Source of the DNA: CAZICM01 sp964537685
Lineage (GTDB): Bacteria; Myxococcota_A; Polyangia; Polyangiales; Polyangiaceae
Reading direction: 5' to 3'
DNA length: 64,000 bases
Assembly: GCA_964537685.1 (NCBI GenBank)
Contig: CAZICM010000049.1
Location: forward strand, 1-64,000
Made by a program: the position numbers and the translations under genes. Shown one piece after another: positions 34,592 to 43,579 of the stretch. The first letter of the stretch is position 1, and every line of letters begins with the position of its first letter. Below the pieces are notes generated by a model, which worked only from the letters and a program-made list of their open reading frames with translations, had not been told where the DNA came from and did not search any database.

Positions 34592-35365
34592 ATGATACCT
34601 CCCACCCTGCGGCTTGGAAGCGGTCATCCCGAGATTGCTCCGTATCTTCGGAGCGATGTGCAGCACCTACAGCGCTGCCTCAATAAATGGGGGTATACGG
34701 TATCAACCGACGGTGAATTTGGACCGATTACCGACACCGCCGTCCGGGTATTTCAGCGGAGACAAGGATTGCGCGATGATGGGATAGTCGGCTCCCGCAC
34801 CTGGACCGAGTTACTGTCTGAGCAGGCGCGGCCTACTGGGGCGGGGTTTAGCTACAAACCTCCCAGCGCGCCCGAGCCCGCTCCTGCGGCGCCGCCTCCG
34901 GTCGTCGGCAATTCGGGCGGAGCTCCATGGATGGCCATTGCCAACCAGGAGACAGGTCAGCACGAAGTGGCGGGCAAGGCGGCAAATCCGCGTATTGTGG
35001 AGTACCATGCGGCGACGGAGCTCAAGGCAAAATCCGACGAAGTGGCATGGTGTTCATCCTTTGTCAATTGGGTGCTATCCAAAGCAGGCATTGCGGGCAC
35101 CCGTTCGGCTGCCGCCGCGAGCTGGGCATCCTGGGGAAAGCCATGTCAAGCGAAATACGGAGCGATTGCGGTTATTTACAATGCGGGCGCGGCCAATAGC
35201 AGCCTATCGCGCTCGGGAAATCATGTGGGCTTTTTGGTGGAGGAGACATCCACTCATTTCTCGCTTCTTGGAGGAAACCAGAGCGACTCGGTGAAGATCA
35301 CCCGCTTTCCCAAGAAGAAGTGGAGATTAAAGGCGTATCGCTGGCCCAATCTGCCCGATATGTAA
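34592..35365 (+). CDS. Peptidoglycan-binding CHAP/NlpC-like amidase (TIGR02594 type), probable T6SS effector
   Basis: 257 residues. Residues ~20-76 are a PG_binding_1 domain (DVQHLQRCLNKWGY...DGEFGPITDTAVRVFQRRQGL..DGIVG). A Pro/Ala linker follows, and then a cysteine-peptidase domain of the TIGR02594/CHAP kind. That domain has Cys154 in VAWCSSFVNWVLSKAG, His211 in SGNHVGFLVEE, and the late strand FSLLGGNQSDSVKI. Such enzymes cut peptide cross-links in peptidoglycan. There is no signal peptide, which fits delivery by a T6SS; the preceding DUF2169 gene supports this. No neighbouring gene is an obvious immunity protein. The gene ends 2 bp before the convergent lipase gene. Confidence 0.85.
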   Translation: MIPPTLRLGSGHPEIAPYLRSDVQHLQRCLNKWGYTVSTDGEFGPITDTAVRVFQRRQGLRDDGIVGSRTWTELLSEQARPTGAGFSYKPPSAPEPAPAAPPPVVGNSGGAPWMAIANQETGQHEVAGKAANPRIVEYHAATELKAKSDEVAWCSSFVNWVLSKAGIAGTRSAAAASWASWGKPCQAKYGAIAVIYNAGAANSSLSRSGNHVGFLVEETSTHFSLLGGNQSDSVKITRFPKKKWRLKAYRWPNLPDM

Positions 35366-35367
35366 AT

Positions 35368-37065
35368 TCAGTGCCGGAGGTTGATTTGATACTCCGATTT
35401 TTTGCCTGAGCTTAAGGCCGGCGTCAGTTCTTTCTTAACCTCGTCATAGAGATCCAAATGGCTCACGCTATGGGAAACCATCGCGGTATAGCCGACGCTG
35501 CCCCTCTGCTCCATCAATCCCTTGCCTGCCGCGATATCCTCGGGCACCACAATACCGCAGGCGCGGCTATCGAGTTCTGAGCGGAGTTTTGTCAAGGTGC
35601 CCACAAGCGCCTTTAGATGCGTGGCCCGGCTATCGTTGACAATCCAATCGAGCGTATTCAAGCCGTCGATAACCTCTTTGATTTTTTCATACTGCATTTG
35701 AGCCACCATTTGAAGCAAGAAGTCCATACGCAGCCGCTTTGAAGGCGAGCCATGGTATTGGCGCTGGGTACTCTCCAGGCGGGAAATAAACTTTGCCCAC
35801 TGGGCATCCCTTTTTTGATTGTATTTATCGTAGCGATGTATGGGAACATCCACAATGGGATATCCTTTAATCTGATCTTTGGGTGTGGTTTTGGTATCGT
35901 CAAAGCGGTCGAGGCGCCCGATAATGATATCATCGATCAGGTCAAACAGCTTTCCGGAAAGCGTTGCCGAATCGAAGGCAAAGAAAGCATTGAGCGCTTG
36001 AAATAGAATCCCTATTTCCAAATCATCGAGAAAGGCGCCGCGGTCATACTTATTCGAATACCAATGGGTCGGGCTATTCAGCCTCGTATTGAAATTGGTT
36101 TCCGCGCGCTCGGCCCATTGCTGAAGACTGGTTGCAAAATCGCTGACAATGGTTTTTGAAGCGCCGGAAATCACATCGGGAAAGTCTTTGTTCAGCTTCT
36201 CTGCCACCGCAATCGCGCCTTTGGCACCCGCCTTGACCGCCTCAAATACACCGAGCATGCTTCTCCACAAAGGCGGCCCCTCTGTGGTATCGTTCATGCC
36301 CCCAAACCACCGTTTCAGGAGGCTGAGTTTGGCCAAACCCTCTGTATCCAGCGCCCGAACCGCCTTGATCATCGCGGCGAAGTTGGGATCACCCTTGACA
36401 TGATCCAGCATCCAGGGCAATTGCCGAACGGTATAGTCGGCGATAACCCGCTGGGTTAGGTCATATTTGTTGAACACGTTGATGATGCGGCATTGGGGAT
36501 GGAAGTGCGAAGTATCCGCCTGGTGCATCTTGCTAAAAAAAGGCGTCGATAAATAGGTAATGCTCTTGATCTTCCACAGCTTGGGAAAATCGCCATGTTG
36601 CTGAATGGCCTTGGTAAACTCATTGATCACATTTCCACCGTGAGAATGGCCAATCAGATGAAGTGAAACAGCTTTATCTTTCCACCCTTTATAGAGCGCA
36701 TCGCCTGTTGTCTTGCTTTTCACCCGGGCATAGAGCAGCTCCCTCAGCCGATTACCGGCCTTTTCCCGCTCTTCTTTTGAATTATCCCCGGACCACGAGA
36801 ACTCTTCGCTCATAATATGCAGGTCCCGGTACTCATTCTTGAGCATCTTGACCCGTTCCATTAAATGATCATCGGGACCGCCATGCCAATACGACCCGCA
36901 GGCCGCGTGCTGGGTGGGCGTAGCATTTACCGGATCTGTCGTTCCGGGCACAAATACAAGAATATCCTTGGGCGGAACATCATATTGAAGGGGCGCCGTC
37001 TGTTCGCCCGATAAATTAAGGCCCTTTAGCTTAATCCCGCTCGATTCAATTCCGATGCTGCTCAT
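35368..37065 (-). CDS. Alpha/beta-hydrolase lipase, probable T6SS effector
   Basis: 565 residues without signal peptide. A strand ending VFVPGTTDP supplies the oxyanion region, and the nucleophile elbow is LIGHSHGGNV (Ser141), the GxSxG form common in T6SS phospholipase effectors. It is followed by ITYLSTPFF and NVFNKYDLTQ, where the catalytic Asp may lie. The large helical C-terminal portion is unassigned. It starts 6 bp after the stop of the VgrG at 37,072, the last gene of the VgrG operon. This position and the lack of a signal peptide argue for a VgrG cargo. No immunity gene follows, as the next gene is convergent. Confidence 0.75.
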   Translation of the reverse strand: MSSIGIESSGIKLKGLNLSGEQTAPLQYDVPPKDILVFVPGTTDPVNATPTQHAACGSYWHGGPDDHLMERVKMLKNEYRDLHIMSEEFSWSGDNSKEEREKAGNRLRELLYARVKSKTTGDALYKGWKDKAVSLHLIGHSHGGNVINEFTKAIQQHGDFPKLWKIKSITYLSTPFFSKMHQADTSHFHPQCRIINVFNKYDLTQRVIADYTVRQLPWMLDHVKGDPNFAAMIKAVRALDTEGLAKLSLLKRWFGGMNDTTEGPPLWRSMLGVFEAVKAGAKGAIAVAEKLNKDFPDVISGASKTIVSDFATSLQQWAERAETNFNTRLNSPTHWYSNKYDRGAFLDDLEIGILFQALNAFFAFDSATLSGKLFDLIDDIIIGRLDRFDDTKTTPKDQIKGYPIVDVPIHRYDKYNQKRDAQWAKFISRLESTQRQYHGSPSKRLRMDFLLQMVAQMQYEKIKEVIDGLNTLDWIVNDSRATHLKALVGTLTKLRSELDSRACGIVVPEDIAAGKGLMEQRGSVGYTAMVSHSVSHLDLYDEVKKELTPALSSGKKSEYQINLRH

Positions 37066-37071
37066 GACGCA

Positions 37072-39873
37072 TCAATCCCCTTCCTTGACGTCCGGCTTAT
37101 CGACGCGAACCGAGATTTGTTTACCAACAACAACGCCTTTTATACGCGCTTTGCCCTTCTTTGTACTCGCTAGATGGTGGGAACCATCCGCCCCTATTAC
37201 GGTCACCCGGGTTCCATCCGGAGGCATTTTCTGCTCTTTACCAAGCCCTTCCCCGCGAAGCACATTTTCAAGCAAATCCACCACAATGGTTTTCGTTAAC
37301 CATAAAGCCCCCGAGCTTCCTTCGCCCTGTATATTCCCGACGCTCACTTCAAAGGCGTATTCTAGCGGCGAATCGGCCGCGCTCGATGAATCCTCGGCCA
37401 GATCCGCGGCCGCTTCATGCCCTCCTCGCGTCCATGGAACATGAATGCGCCCCCGGGCTTTTTCCAGGCGCATAATTAAGGTATCCACCAGTTTTTTTGC
37501 TGAGCCCGAGCGCTCATACACCCGGACAATCGCTTCCTCGCCCCCACGGAAGCCGCTCACATAAAAAGTTGCCCCCACTTTTTTGCCGACCTCAACGCGC
37601 GACTTGCTCCATTTGAGCGAAATGACCGCACGCTTATCCTTGACGGCCTCGGCGGGAGGCGGCTCTCGCAATTCAGGCAAATCAGGCAGCTCGGGCTCGT
37701 CCACCCTTGCAATCGCGGGCAGCTCGGGCTCCTCGGGCTGGGCGCCTTTGCCTTTCCCCGCTCGTCCACCAGCATTAAACTTCACCTTGGTCCCGGAAAT
37801 CACAACCCCGCTTGAGTCAATTCGAATAAAGCCCCCAGGACCCTTTAATGTAATATCCTTGGCTGCTTCAATGGTGAGATGGATGCCCGCTTTTAGGTGC
37901 GTATTCTGCCCAGATTCCAGGGCATGGCTCTCCCCTACTTGCTCAAAATAATTCCCATTTACCGTCAAGGATTGGTCGCGCTTGGTCTCCTCGCGGCAAT
38001 CGCCGTCGACATTCAAATGCACATCGTCCTCGGCCATCTCGCGCTGCGTTCCCTTGATAATATGGGTTTGATCGTCCCCGATCCGAAGAAGCCGATTCAT
38101 CTCCATCCGCCGGTCCGAATTGCCCTTAATCCGGGTCCAGGCGTTTTTCTGGATCAAGAGATCGTTGTATGCCCCTGTCACCTCCACTCGATTCATTCCG
38201 GTCACTTGGGTCCGGTTGAGCACGGTTAGATCCCACTCATCTACATCGACATGCTTCCGGCGATTGTTGCCAATGGTGCTCGTCTCATCATTCTTCACGA
38301 GCACCCGCTTGTTTTTCTCGGCCTGAAGATAAAACAGCTCGGCATTTTTTTGATCCTCAAAGAGAATCTCATTAAATCCCCCGCCTCCAGGCGAGCTTTC
38401 CGACCTAAAGGTACTTTGGGTTTTATGCTCGGGCAGCCGGTATGGCACAGGTTCGGCCGCGTTATACGCTCGCCCCATGACAATAGGCATATCGGGATCC
38501 CCATCCAGAAAATTTACCAGCACCTCCTGCCCCACCCGGGGCAAGGTCATCATTCCATAACTCGCTCCCGCCCAACCCTGACTCACCCGCACCCAGCACG
38601 AACTCTTCTCGTCGAAGGTTCCGTCCCGATCCCAGGGAAATTGCACACGCACCCGGCCATATTCATCCGTATGAATTTCATCGCCCGCGGGACCAACAAC
38701 GGTGGCCGGCTGAATTCCCCGCACCTTGGGCTTTGATGTCCGAAGCACGGGGCGATAGGGTTCGCGATCAAATACGGCCTTTGCCGACATAACCCATTCC
38801 CCCTCGGATGTACCCTCGATCAGATGCTCGATAATCATCAGCCTTTTGTCGTCGGAAAGCTCGGGATGAGGGTGACGGTCGATATAAAACAAAACACCGG
38901 GCCAAAGATCCATCACATTGGTATGAAATGCAACCGCCAGCCTTCCCTGCCGCTCGCCTTCCAGCGCCCGGGCCGCGCGCCCAGCGAGCGCCGGCTGATG
39001 GTGCCGGGCAAAACCCAAATCGTCGGCCACAGGCGTGCTTCCCGTATGGCCTACTTCAACGAGCGAAGCCCCGGAACGATAGAGATATTGCTCGTATTTG
39101 TCTTCTGGGGGCTTGGCCTTGGATGCTTCTCCATAGAGAGGGAACGATGGATTCCGAAAATCATAATCCCGAAGGGTATACGCCCCCGGACGTACCTCAT
39201 AAATCAGCTCGACGGCGGTTACATACTCTTTTTCCGCGGACATATTCGGGTTATCGACATAGGGAATCGTCTCCGTATCGCGTGATTCCCCCGTTTGAGG
39301 CTGATCATCCAGCGTCAGCACCGAACCCAAATCGTCCTCATCCTGGAATAGATATGAAATTCCCGCTTCCTCCAAGAGCCGGCTCAAGAAGTTATGATCG
39401 CTTTCCCCATACTGCACCTTGTACTCAAGCTTGGGATAGACATTGGAATCAATTCTCCATGTCGCCCGTATGCCCCACTCGGCAAGGACTTTCCCAACGA
39501 TATCCGGGATGGTCAAGTGCTGGAAAATACGATGCTGAAGCCGTTGAGTCAGCTTCCAGAAGTCAGGCACGATGCGCAGCGCATAGGTCGAAAGCTCGGC
39601 CGCCCCGCTGCCCAGGGATACGGCCTGCAATTGCTCGGCATAACTCACAATGCCCGAAAAAGTCCGCGTTCCACCGCGCCTCACATGGGCGTAGGCCGAC
39701 GACATCCTAAAGGTGGCAGGCTGCCCAACGAGCGCGGCAAGATCGACGCTGGGATTGGGCGAACGCGCGATAACAAATACATCAAACAGCGAAGAAATCG
39801 ACTCGCGCACGGTAAACTGGCGAACCGAAAGGGAGCTTTCGCCGGAGGCAAAGGAGAGATCAAGCGTGGGCAT
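37072..39873 (-). CDS. vgrG: T6SS spike protein VgrG with C-terminal Ig-like extension
   Basis: 933 residues. The gp27-like part (LDLSFASGESSLSVRQFTVRESIS to about 380) and gp5-like OB fold (VVGPAGDEIHTDEYGRVRVQFPWDRDG, GYGMM-type RVGQEVLVNFLDGDPDMPIVMGRAYN) are both present. The beta-helix needle follows (repeating 'G.N.....V.G', ending KDITLKGPGGFIRIDSSGVVISG). After residue ~690 there is an extra acidic Pro-rich linker and ~200 residues with two Ig-like/beta-sandwich segments (AVISLKWSKSRVEVGKKVGATFYV and a later YAFEVSVGNI). This extension is absent from the other VgrG here. It lies 3 bp after the propeller-like gene and 6 bp before the lipase gene. Confidence 0.93.
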   Translation of the reverse strand: MPTLDLSFASGESSLSVRQFTVRESISSLFDVFVIARSPNPSVDLAALVGQPATFRMSSAYAHVRRGGTRTFSGIVSYAEQLQAVSLGSGAAELSTYALRIVPDFWKLTQRLQHRIFQHLTIPDIVGKVLAEWGIRATWRIDSNVYPKLEYKVQYGESDHNFLSRLLEEAGISYLFQDEDDLGSVLTLDDQPQTGESRDTETIPYVDNPNMSAEKEYVTAVELIYEVRPGAYTLRDYDFRNPSFPLYGEASKAKPPEDKYEQYLYRSGASLVEVGHTGSTPVADDLGFARHHQPALAGRAARALEGERQGRLAVAFHTNVMDLWPGVLFYIDRHPHPELSDDKRLMIIEHLIEGTSEGEWVMSAKAVFDREPYRPVLRTSKPKVRGIQPATVVGPAGDEIHTDEYGRVRVQFPWDRDGTFDEKSSCWVRVSQGWAGASYGMMTLPRVGQEVLVNFLDGDPDMPIVMGRAYNAAEPVPYRLPEHKTQSTFRSESSPGGGGFNEILFEDQKNAELFYLQAEKNKRVLVKNDETSTIGNNRRKHVDVDEWDLTVLNRTQVTGMNRVEVTGAYNDLLIQKNAWTRIKGNSDRRMEMNRLLRIGDDQTHIIKGTQREMAEDDVHLNVDGDCREETKRDQSLTVNGNYFEQVGESHALESGQNTHLKAGIHLTIEAAKDITLKGPGGFIRIDSSGVVISGTKVKFNAGGRAGKGKGAQPEEPELPAIARVDEPELPDLPELREPPPAEAVKDKRAVISLKWSKSRVEVGKKVGATFYVSGFRGGEEAIVRVYERSGSAKKLVDTLIMRLEKARGRIHVPWTRGGHEAAADLAEDSSSAADSPLEYAFEVSVGNIQGEGSSGALWLTKTIVVDLLENVLRGEGLGKEQKMPPDGTRVTVIGADGSHHLASTKKGKARIKGVVVGKQISVRVDKPDVKEGD

Positions 39874-39876
39874 GGA

Positions 39877-40959
39877 TTAAGCTCCGTTCGGGCGAGGGAG
39901 AGGAAATAGGCATACAACCTCCAATTCGTCATCCATCACGATCAATGACAGCGGTTCGCAGGCAAAATGCGACACCCGCGGCGATGTGAACGAGCCAAGG
40001 TGAACAGGCGGCTCGCGCTTTGAAAGATGATGTACATAAAAATGGGTCACTCCTCCAGACCCAACCCGGAACAAGAGCCATTCACCCCCGGGAGCATAGG
40101 ACTCAATGCGCACAAGTCCCACATCCGCCGCAAGGGCAATGGGCTCGATAGAGACCGTATTTCCCCCGAAATCCGCCTGAAAAAGCGAGTATGTGCGCGT
40201 TCCAGCCCGGTCTTTTTCAATCAGGGCAAAGGCCATGATTTCCCGCTCTGGGTGAAAGCGAGGATAACACACCTTCAGCGCTTTTCGTTCCTCGGCAAGC
40301 GCTCGAACCGCGTGACCCAAGGGGTGATTCGGATCATAGCGCAAATCAGGACCATATATCCCAAAAGAGCCGGCCACGGTGGCCGCGATCAATCCACGGC
40401 CCGCGCCCCAATCCACCGCCCGCCCTAGATCCCGCCCGAGTTCGAGCGAAGCCTTGGACTGTGCGGTCGTATCCCCCAATCGCAAGGCTATCAAGCGCCC
40501 ATCCACCCGGTTGTCCTCATCGTAATGCGAAGTATCCTCCACTTGCACCGCGATAACCGGCGGATCCAGCGAGACATAGCTGCCCGCAACCGCAATCACC
40601 TCCATATCGATATCGGGAATGACGCGGTGGCTTTGATGCGTCTTTGAATGTAGATCAAAGAGCACCAACCTCCGGCTTTGAAGATAGGCAAGCACATCAT
40701 TTCTTGAACTTGCCTCTACAGTCGACAGCTCTCCACCCACAATCGATGGAAGATAATCGACCGCAATCGTAATGAGTTTGGCTTGGCCATCCTCCAGCGT
40801 GAGCAGACGCAAGGCATTGTCATAACAAATCACGGCAATCGACCTGGGGATTGAACAGCCCATCGAATGCACAAAGAGGGCTGAAGGGCCTGGATACATA
40901 TAACGCTCAGGCGTCACAGCCCAGGGAGTCCGCAAATCGAGTAAAACAGGCTCGTTCAT
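39877..40959 (-). CDS. Propeller-like protein in the VgrG operon
   Basis: 360 residues, no signal peptide. Repeated strand patterns (SIAVICYDNALRLLTLEDGQ, DVLAYLQSRRLVLFDLHSK, GLIAATVAGSFGIYGPDL, HFACEPLSLIVMDDELEVV) suggest a WD40-like beta-propeller of about six blades. It overlaps the amidohydrolase stop by 4 bp (ATGA) and precedes the second VgrG by 3 bp, so it is translated with both. Candidate roles are an immunity protein or adaptor for the amidohydrolase, or a structural chaperone for VgrG. The sequence does not decide among these. Confidence 0.6.
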   Translation of the reverse strand: MNEPVLLDLRTPWAVTPERYMYPGPSALFVHSMGCSIPRSIAVICYDNALRLLTLEDGQAKLITIAVDYLPSIVGGELSTVEASSRNDVLAYLQSRRLVLFDLHSKTHQSHRVIPDIDMEVIAVAGSYVSLDPPVIAVQVEDTSHYDEDNRVDGRLIALRLGDTTAQSKASLELGRDLGRAVDWGAGRGLIAATVAGSFGIYGPDLRYDPNHPLGHAVRALAEERKALKVCYPRFHPEREIMAFALIEKDRAGTRTYSLFQADFGGNTVSIEPIALAADVGLVRIESYAPGGEWLLFRVGSGGVTHFYVHHLSKREPPVHLGSFTSPRVSHFACEPLSLIVMDDELEVVCLFPLPRPNGA

Positions 40960-43160
40960 TGGTCTACTTCCGATAAGGTAAAGACCAAGGGGCCTTTTTT
41001 AACATCTTCTTTCATCTGATTGAGCCTCGCTTCATCGACCCGCTTAAGCGTTTCATAGCGCCTGGTAAGCTGGTCCATCGCATCCTGAATATTTTCACCT
41101 CCCTTTCCGGCGCTGATTTTACTCTTTAGCGCGCTTTCGATCATGGGATGGCGCTCATAGAGGCGATAGAATTTGATAGGGTTCACAATGGCAAACTGAT
41201 GAAAGAGATTCCAGGTCTTGAATTGGCCGCCCACATAATCCTGCACCTTTGCAAGGGCTTCTGATACCTTGTTAAACCACTCATCATAGAGATGAGGCTC
41301 AAGCAGAATCATATACCAATCCGTCCCGAACATAATCCGGTCGACCATATAGGGGAACTCTTTGAGGATATCGCCTAAAACATGCCAATAGTCGCGCCGC
41401 TTCTTAAACAATCCCCACGAATCAATATGCTCGAAGAGAGGCAGGTAAGAAATATCCGTGTAAAAATTTGGATATTGGCCGGCGCACATTTCAACAATAG
41501 ATCGTATCCATCCCTTTCCATAGATGACATCGCTATTATCGATCGAGGGCTTCGCATAGCCGGGATAAGGATTGGTCTCCCAGAATGAATCGAGCAATGC
41601 CTTCCCCGACAGCCTCCCCATTCCCGAAAGGGCAAGCCAATCGTTGTATTTATCCATGCGCTTGAAGAAATCATTCATTTGCCCCTTGGTAAGCGCCGTT
41701 TTTTTGAATTCCTTTGGATCGTCATTCCATAGCATCTTATCCGAGGCGAAATGGGCTAGGCATAGATACAAATCCTTGTTATCGTCGAGCACCTTCCGCC
41801 ACGCTTCGGGGTGTACGTATTGCTCCTGGAAATAGCGCAGCCTGTCGGTATCCCGCCATTTTTTATCTCCCTCCAGCGAATATAGCTTCTGATTCTCCTC
41901 GGAGGCCAGCTCGATATACAGCTCCCGCTGATGCGTATAAAACCCGGCAGGCGTGCAGTGGGCCATGACGGGAATCTTTTGAGCGGCGCAGTCTTTGAAA
42001 AACTCCGCCGCAATCCCGCCGACATGCATCATCCCCAGAGGCGAGTCTTCTTTAGGCATGTATCCCTGAGAGGTATACATTTTAAAACCTACGTATACGC
42101 CGCCCTGCTCCACCAACTGCTTAAAAGGCGCTTTTCCATCCTCTTTCACATAGCGGCGCGGTTCATAATGATACATGGGCAAGAGCCTCAGCGGATGTTT
42201 GACAGCCGCCCGCTCCGTTCTCATAAGCTGCTGCTTCCAGGTTTCAAAGAGCGAGGTATTTAGATCCTTTAAAAATTTATCCAGCGTCTGATCGTCCGCA
42301 TAGATAAAATCAGTGCGCGCCATGGCATCTTCAATTTCCTTCGCCCTGGCTTCACAATAAATATTCTGCGCTTTCTCGTACTCGCCGGCATACTGAGCCG
42401 CCCATATGCCCGTCTCGTCCATAGGCGGCGAATAGGGATTCTTCGATGCGTATTCCGCCTTGGCCAGATCGATAATCGTCCTTTTGCGCTCCGCCTCCAG
42501 CTTTAGAATGCGCTCTTTCCGATCGGCTTCCGGAATGCTGTAGTTCCCTTCAATCTCGCGGATCTCGCGGTTCTTTTCTTCTACATCCAGCGGCCAGTCC
42601 TCGCGCCAGTTTAGATATACACGCTTGCAGGTCTCCCGCGGCTGCGTCGCCGTCTTGCGCTTGAGATAATAGCGCTCTCCAGCATGCTTGCTCTGCGGAT
42701 CGGTATCATGAAAATAGACAGGCAGCCCCTCATACCCATCGATATGGCAGAAATCCATATCCATCGTCAGCACAATGCAAATGCCCAAGAACGAATTCTG
42801 CGCGGGCATCCCATACTTGGCCAGCTTGTCGTACTCCTCAACGACGATATCCCCGATCTTATCCGTCGGCTTGGGCGATACATCACCGATCTTATGCGTG
42901 GCCAGCAACTTGACAATCCACCATGTCCCCATGCTGTCGATTGTCGAACGGCTCAGATTAATCTTCGCCATACGGGCATGCAAGGGAGCCAGCGGAGCAC
43001 ACGCACCGCTCTGAATATGCATGTGCGCATCGATAAATACAGGAGGATGCTTATCAACAAGGGGGCATTTCCCCTCCGCGTCGCTCACACCCCCGGTATT
43101 GGGCTTGGTATCCGCGGCATTTAACGCCAGACGAAATTGATTGGACTTGCTTCCACTCAC
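40956..43160 (-). CDS. Amidohydrolase-superfamily protein in T6SS operon (candidate effector)
   Basis: 734 residues, much longer than usual for the superfamily. The metal-ligand set is visible: D-x-HxH in FIDAHMHI (Asp44, His46, His48), GFKMY (Lys360), VMAHCTP (His401), CLAHFA (His470) and MFGTDWY (Asp614), as in Amidohydro_2/PHP-like TIM barrels. A highly charged helical insert (about residues 185-320) separates the first motif from the rest. There is no signal peptide. The gene overlaps both neighbours by 4 bp. An amidohydrolase inside a VgrG/PAAR operon is unusual; it could be a T6SS effector acting on a small metabolite or nucleotide. The substrate cannot be read from the sequence. Confidence 0.8.
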   Translation of the reverse strand: MSGSKSNQFRLALNAADTKPNTGGVSDAEGKCPLVDKHPPVFIDAHMHIQSGACAPLAPLHARMAKINLSRSTIDSMGTWWIVKLLATHKIGDVSPKPTDKIGDIVVEEYDKLAKYGMPAQNSFLGICIVLTMDMDFCHIDGYEGLPVYFHDTDPQSKHAGERYYLKRKTATQPRETCKRVYLNWREDWPLDVEEKNREIREIEGNYSIPEADRKERILKLEAERKRTIIDLAKAEYASKNPYSPPMDETGIWAAQYAGEYEKAQNIYCEARAKEIEDAMARTDFIYADDQTLDKFLKDLNTSLFETWKQQLMRTERAAVKHPLRLLPMYHYEPRRYVKEDGKAPFKQLVEQGGVYVGFKMYTSQGYMPKEDSPLGMMHVGGIAAEFFKDCAAQKIPVMAHCTPAGFYTHQRELYIELASEENQKLYSLEGDKKWRDTDRLRYFQEQYVHPEAWRKVLDDNKDLYLCLAHFASDKMLWNDDPKEFKKTALTKGQMNDFFKRMDKYNDWLALSGMGRLSGKALLDSFWETNPYPGYAKPSIDNSDVIYGKGWIRSIVEMCAGQYPNFYTDISYLPLFEHIDSWGLFKKRRDYWHVLGDILKEFPYMVDRIMFGTDWYMILLEPHLYDEWFNKVSEALAKVQDYVGGQFKTWNLFHQFAIVNPIKFYRLYERHPMIESALKSKISAGKGGENIQDAMDQLTRRYETLKRVDEARLNQMKEDVKKGPLVFTLSEVDQ

Positions 43161-43570
43161 GCTGACCTCGCTACAGGCGGCTCGTCTCCGGGCTCGCCGC
43201 TCTTCTGTTCGGCCTCTTCCAGCACCGAAAGCGCCCGCTCACTCAGCACATCCATGCGCGCGTTTGGATCGGGAATCGACTCATCCCGCAAAATCGGCAA
43301 TGCCCACGCCGCCGTCTCGGGTTTCGTATCAAAATCGGCTCCAAATGCCATGATCATATTGATATATTTGCATACCCCCCGAGGCGATACAATCCCAAAG
43401 GATGCCGCTTTCTCGATGCCCTTCTCCACCCACCCACGAATCGCATCAGGCCCAAGCTCTACGCACTCATCGGGAAAAAATTCGTAAACATGAAGCACCA
43501 TCTCGTCCACAAAATCCTCCAGGGCGGGGGCCTTTAGGGCATCGAGCTGATCATCCCTTATTCTTAGCAT
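43157..43570 (-). CDS. Small T6SS-associated protein of unknown function
   Basis: 137 residues, helical and acidic. It begins MLRIRDDQLDALKAPALEDFVDEMVLHVYEFFPDECVELG and has the 'R.WV..GI.KAASFGI.S.RGVCKYINMIMAFG.DFD' core. I recognise this as a small protein commonly encoded next to VgrG, PAAR and DUF4123 genes in myxobacteria and relatives. In this run it sits between the FHA-DUF4123 adaptor (9 bp upstream) and the amidohydrolase (4-bp overlap). It is probably an adaptor for the downstream cargo, which is an inference from position. Confidence 0.75.
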   Translation of the reverse strand: MLRIRDDQLDALKAPALEDFVDEMVLHVYEFFPDECVELGPDAIRGWVEKGIEKAASFGIVSPRGVCKYINMIMAFGADFDTKPETAAWALPILRDESIPDPNARMDVLSERALSVLEEAEQKSGEPGDEPPVARSA

Positions 43571-43579
43571 ACAGCGACC

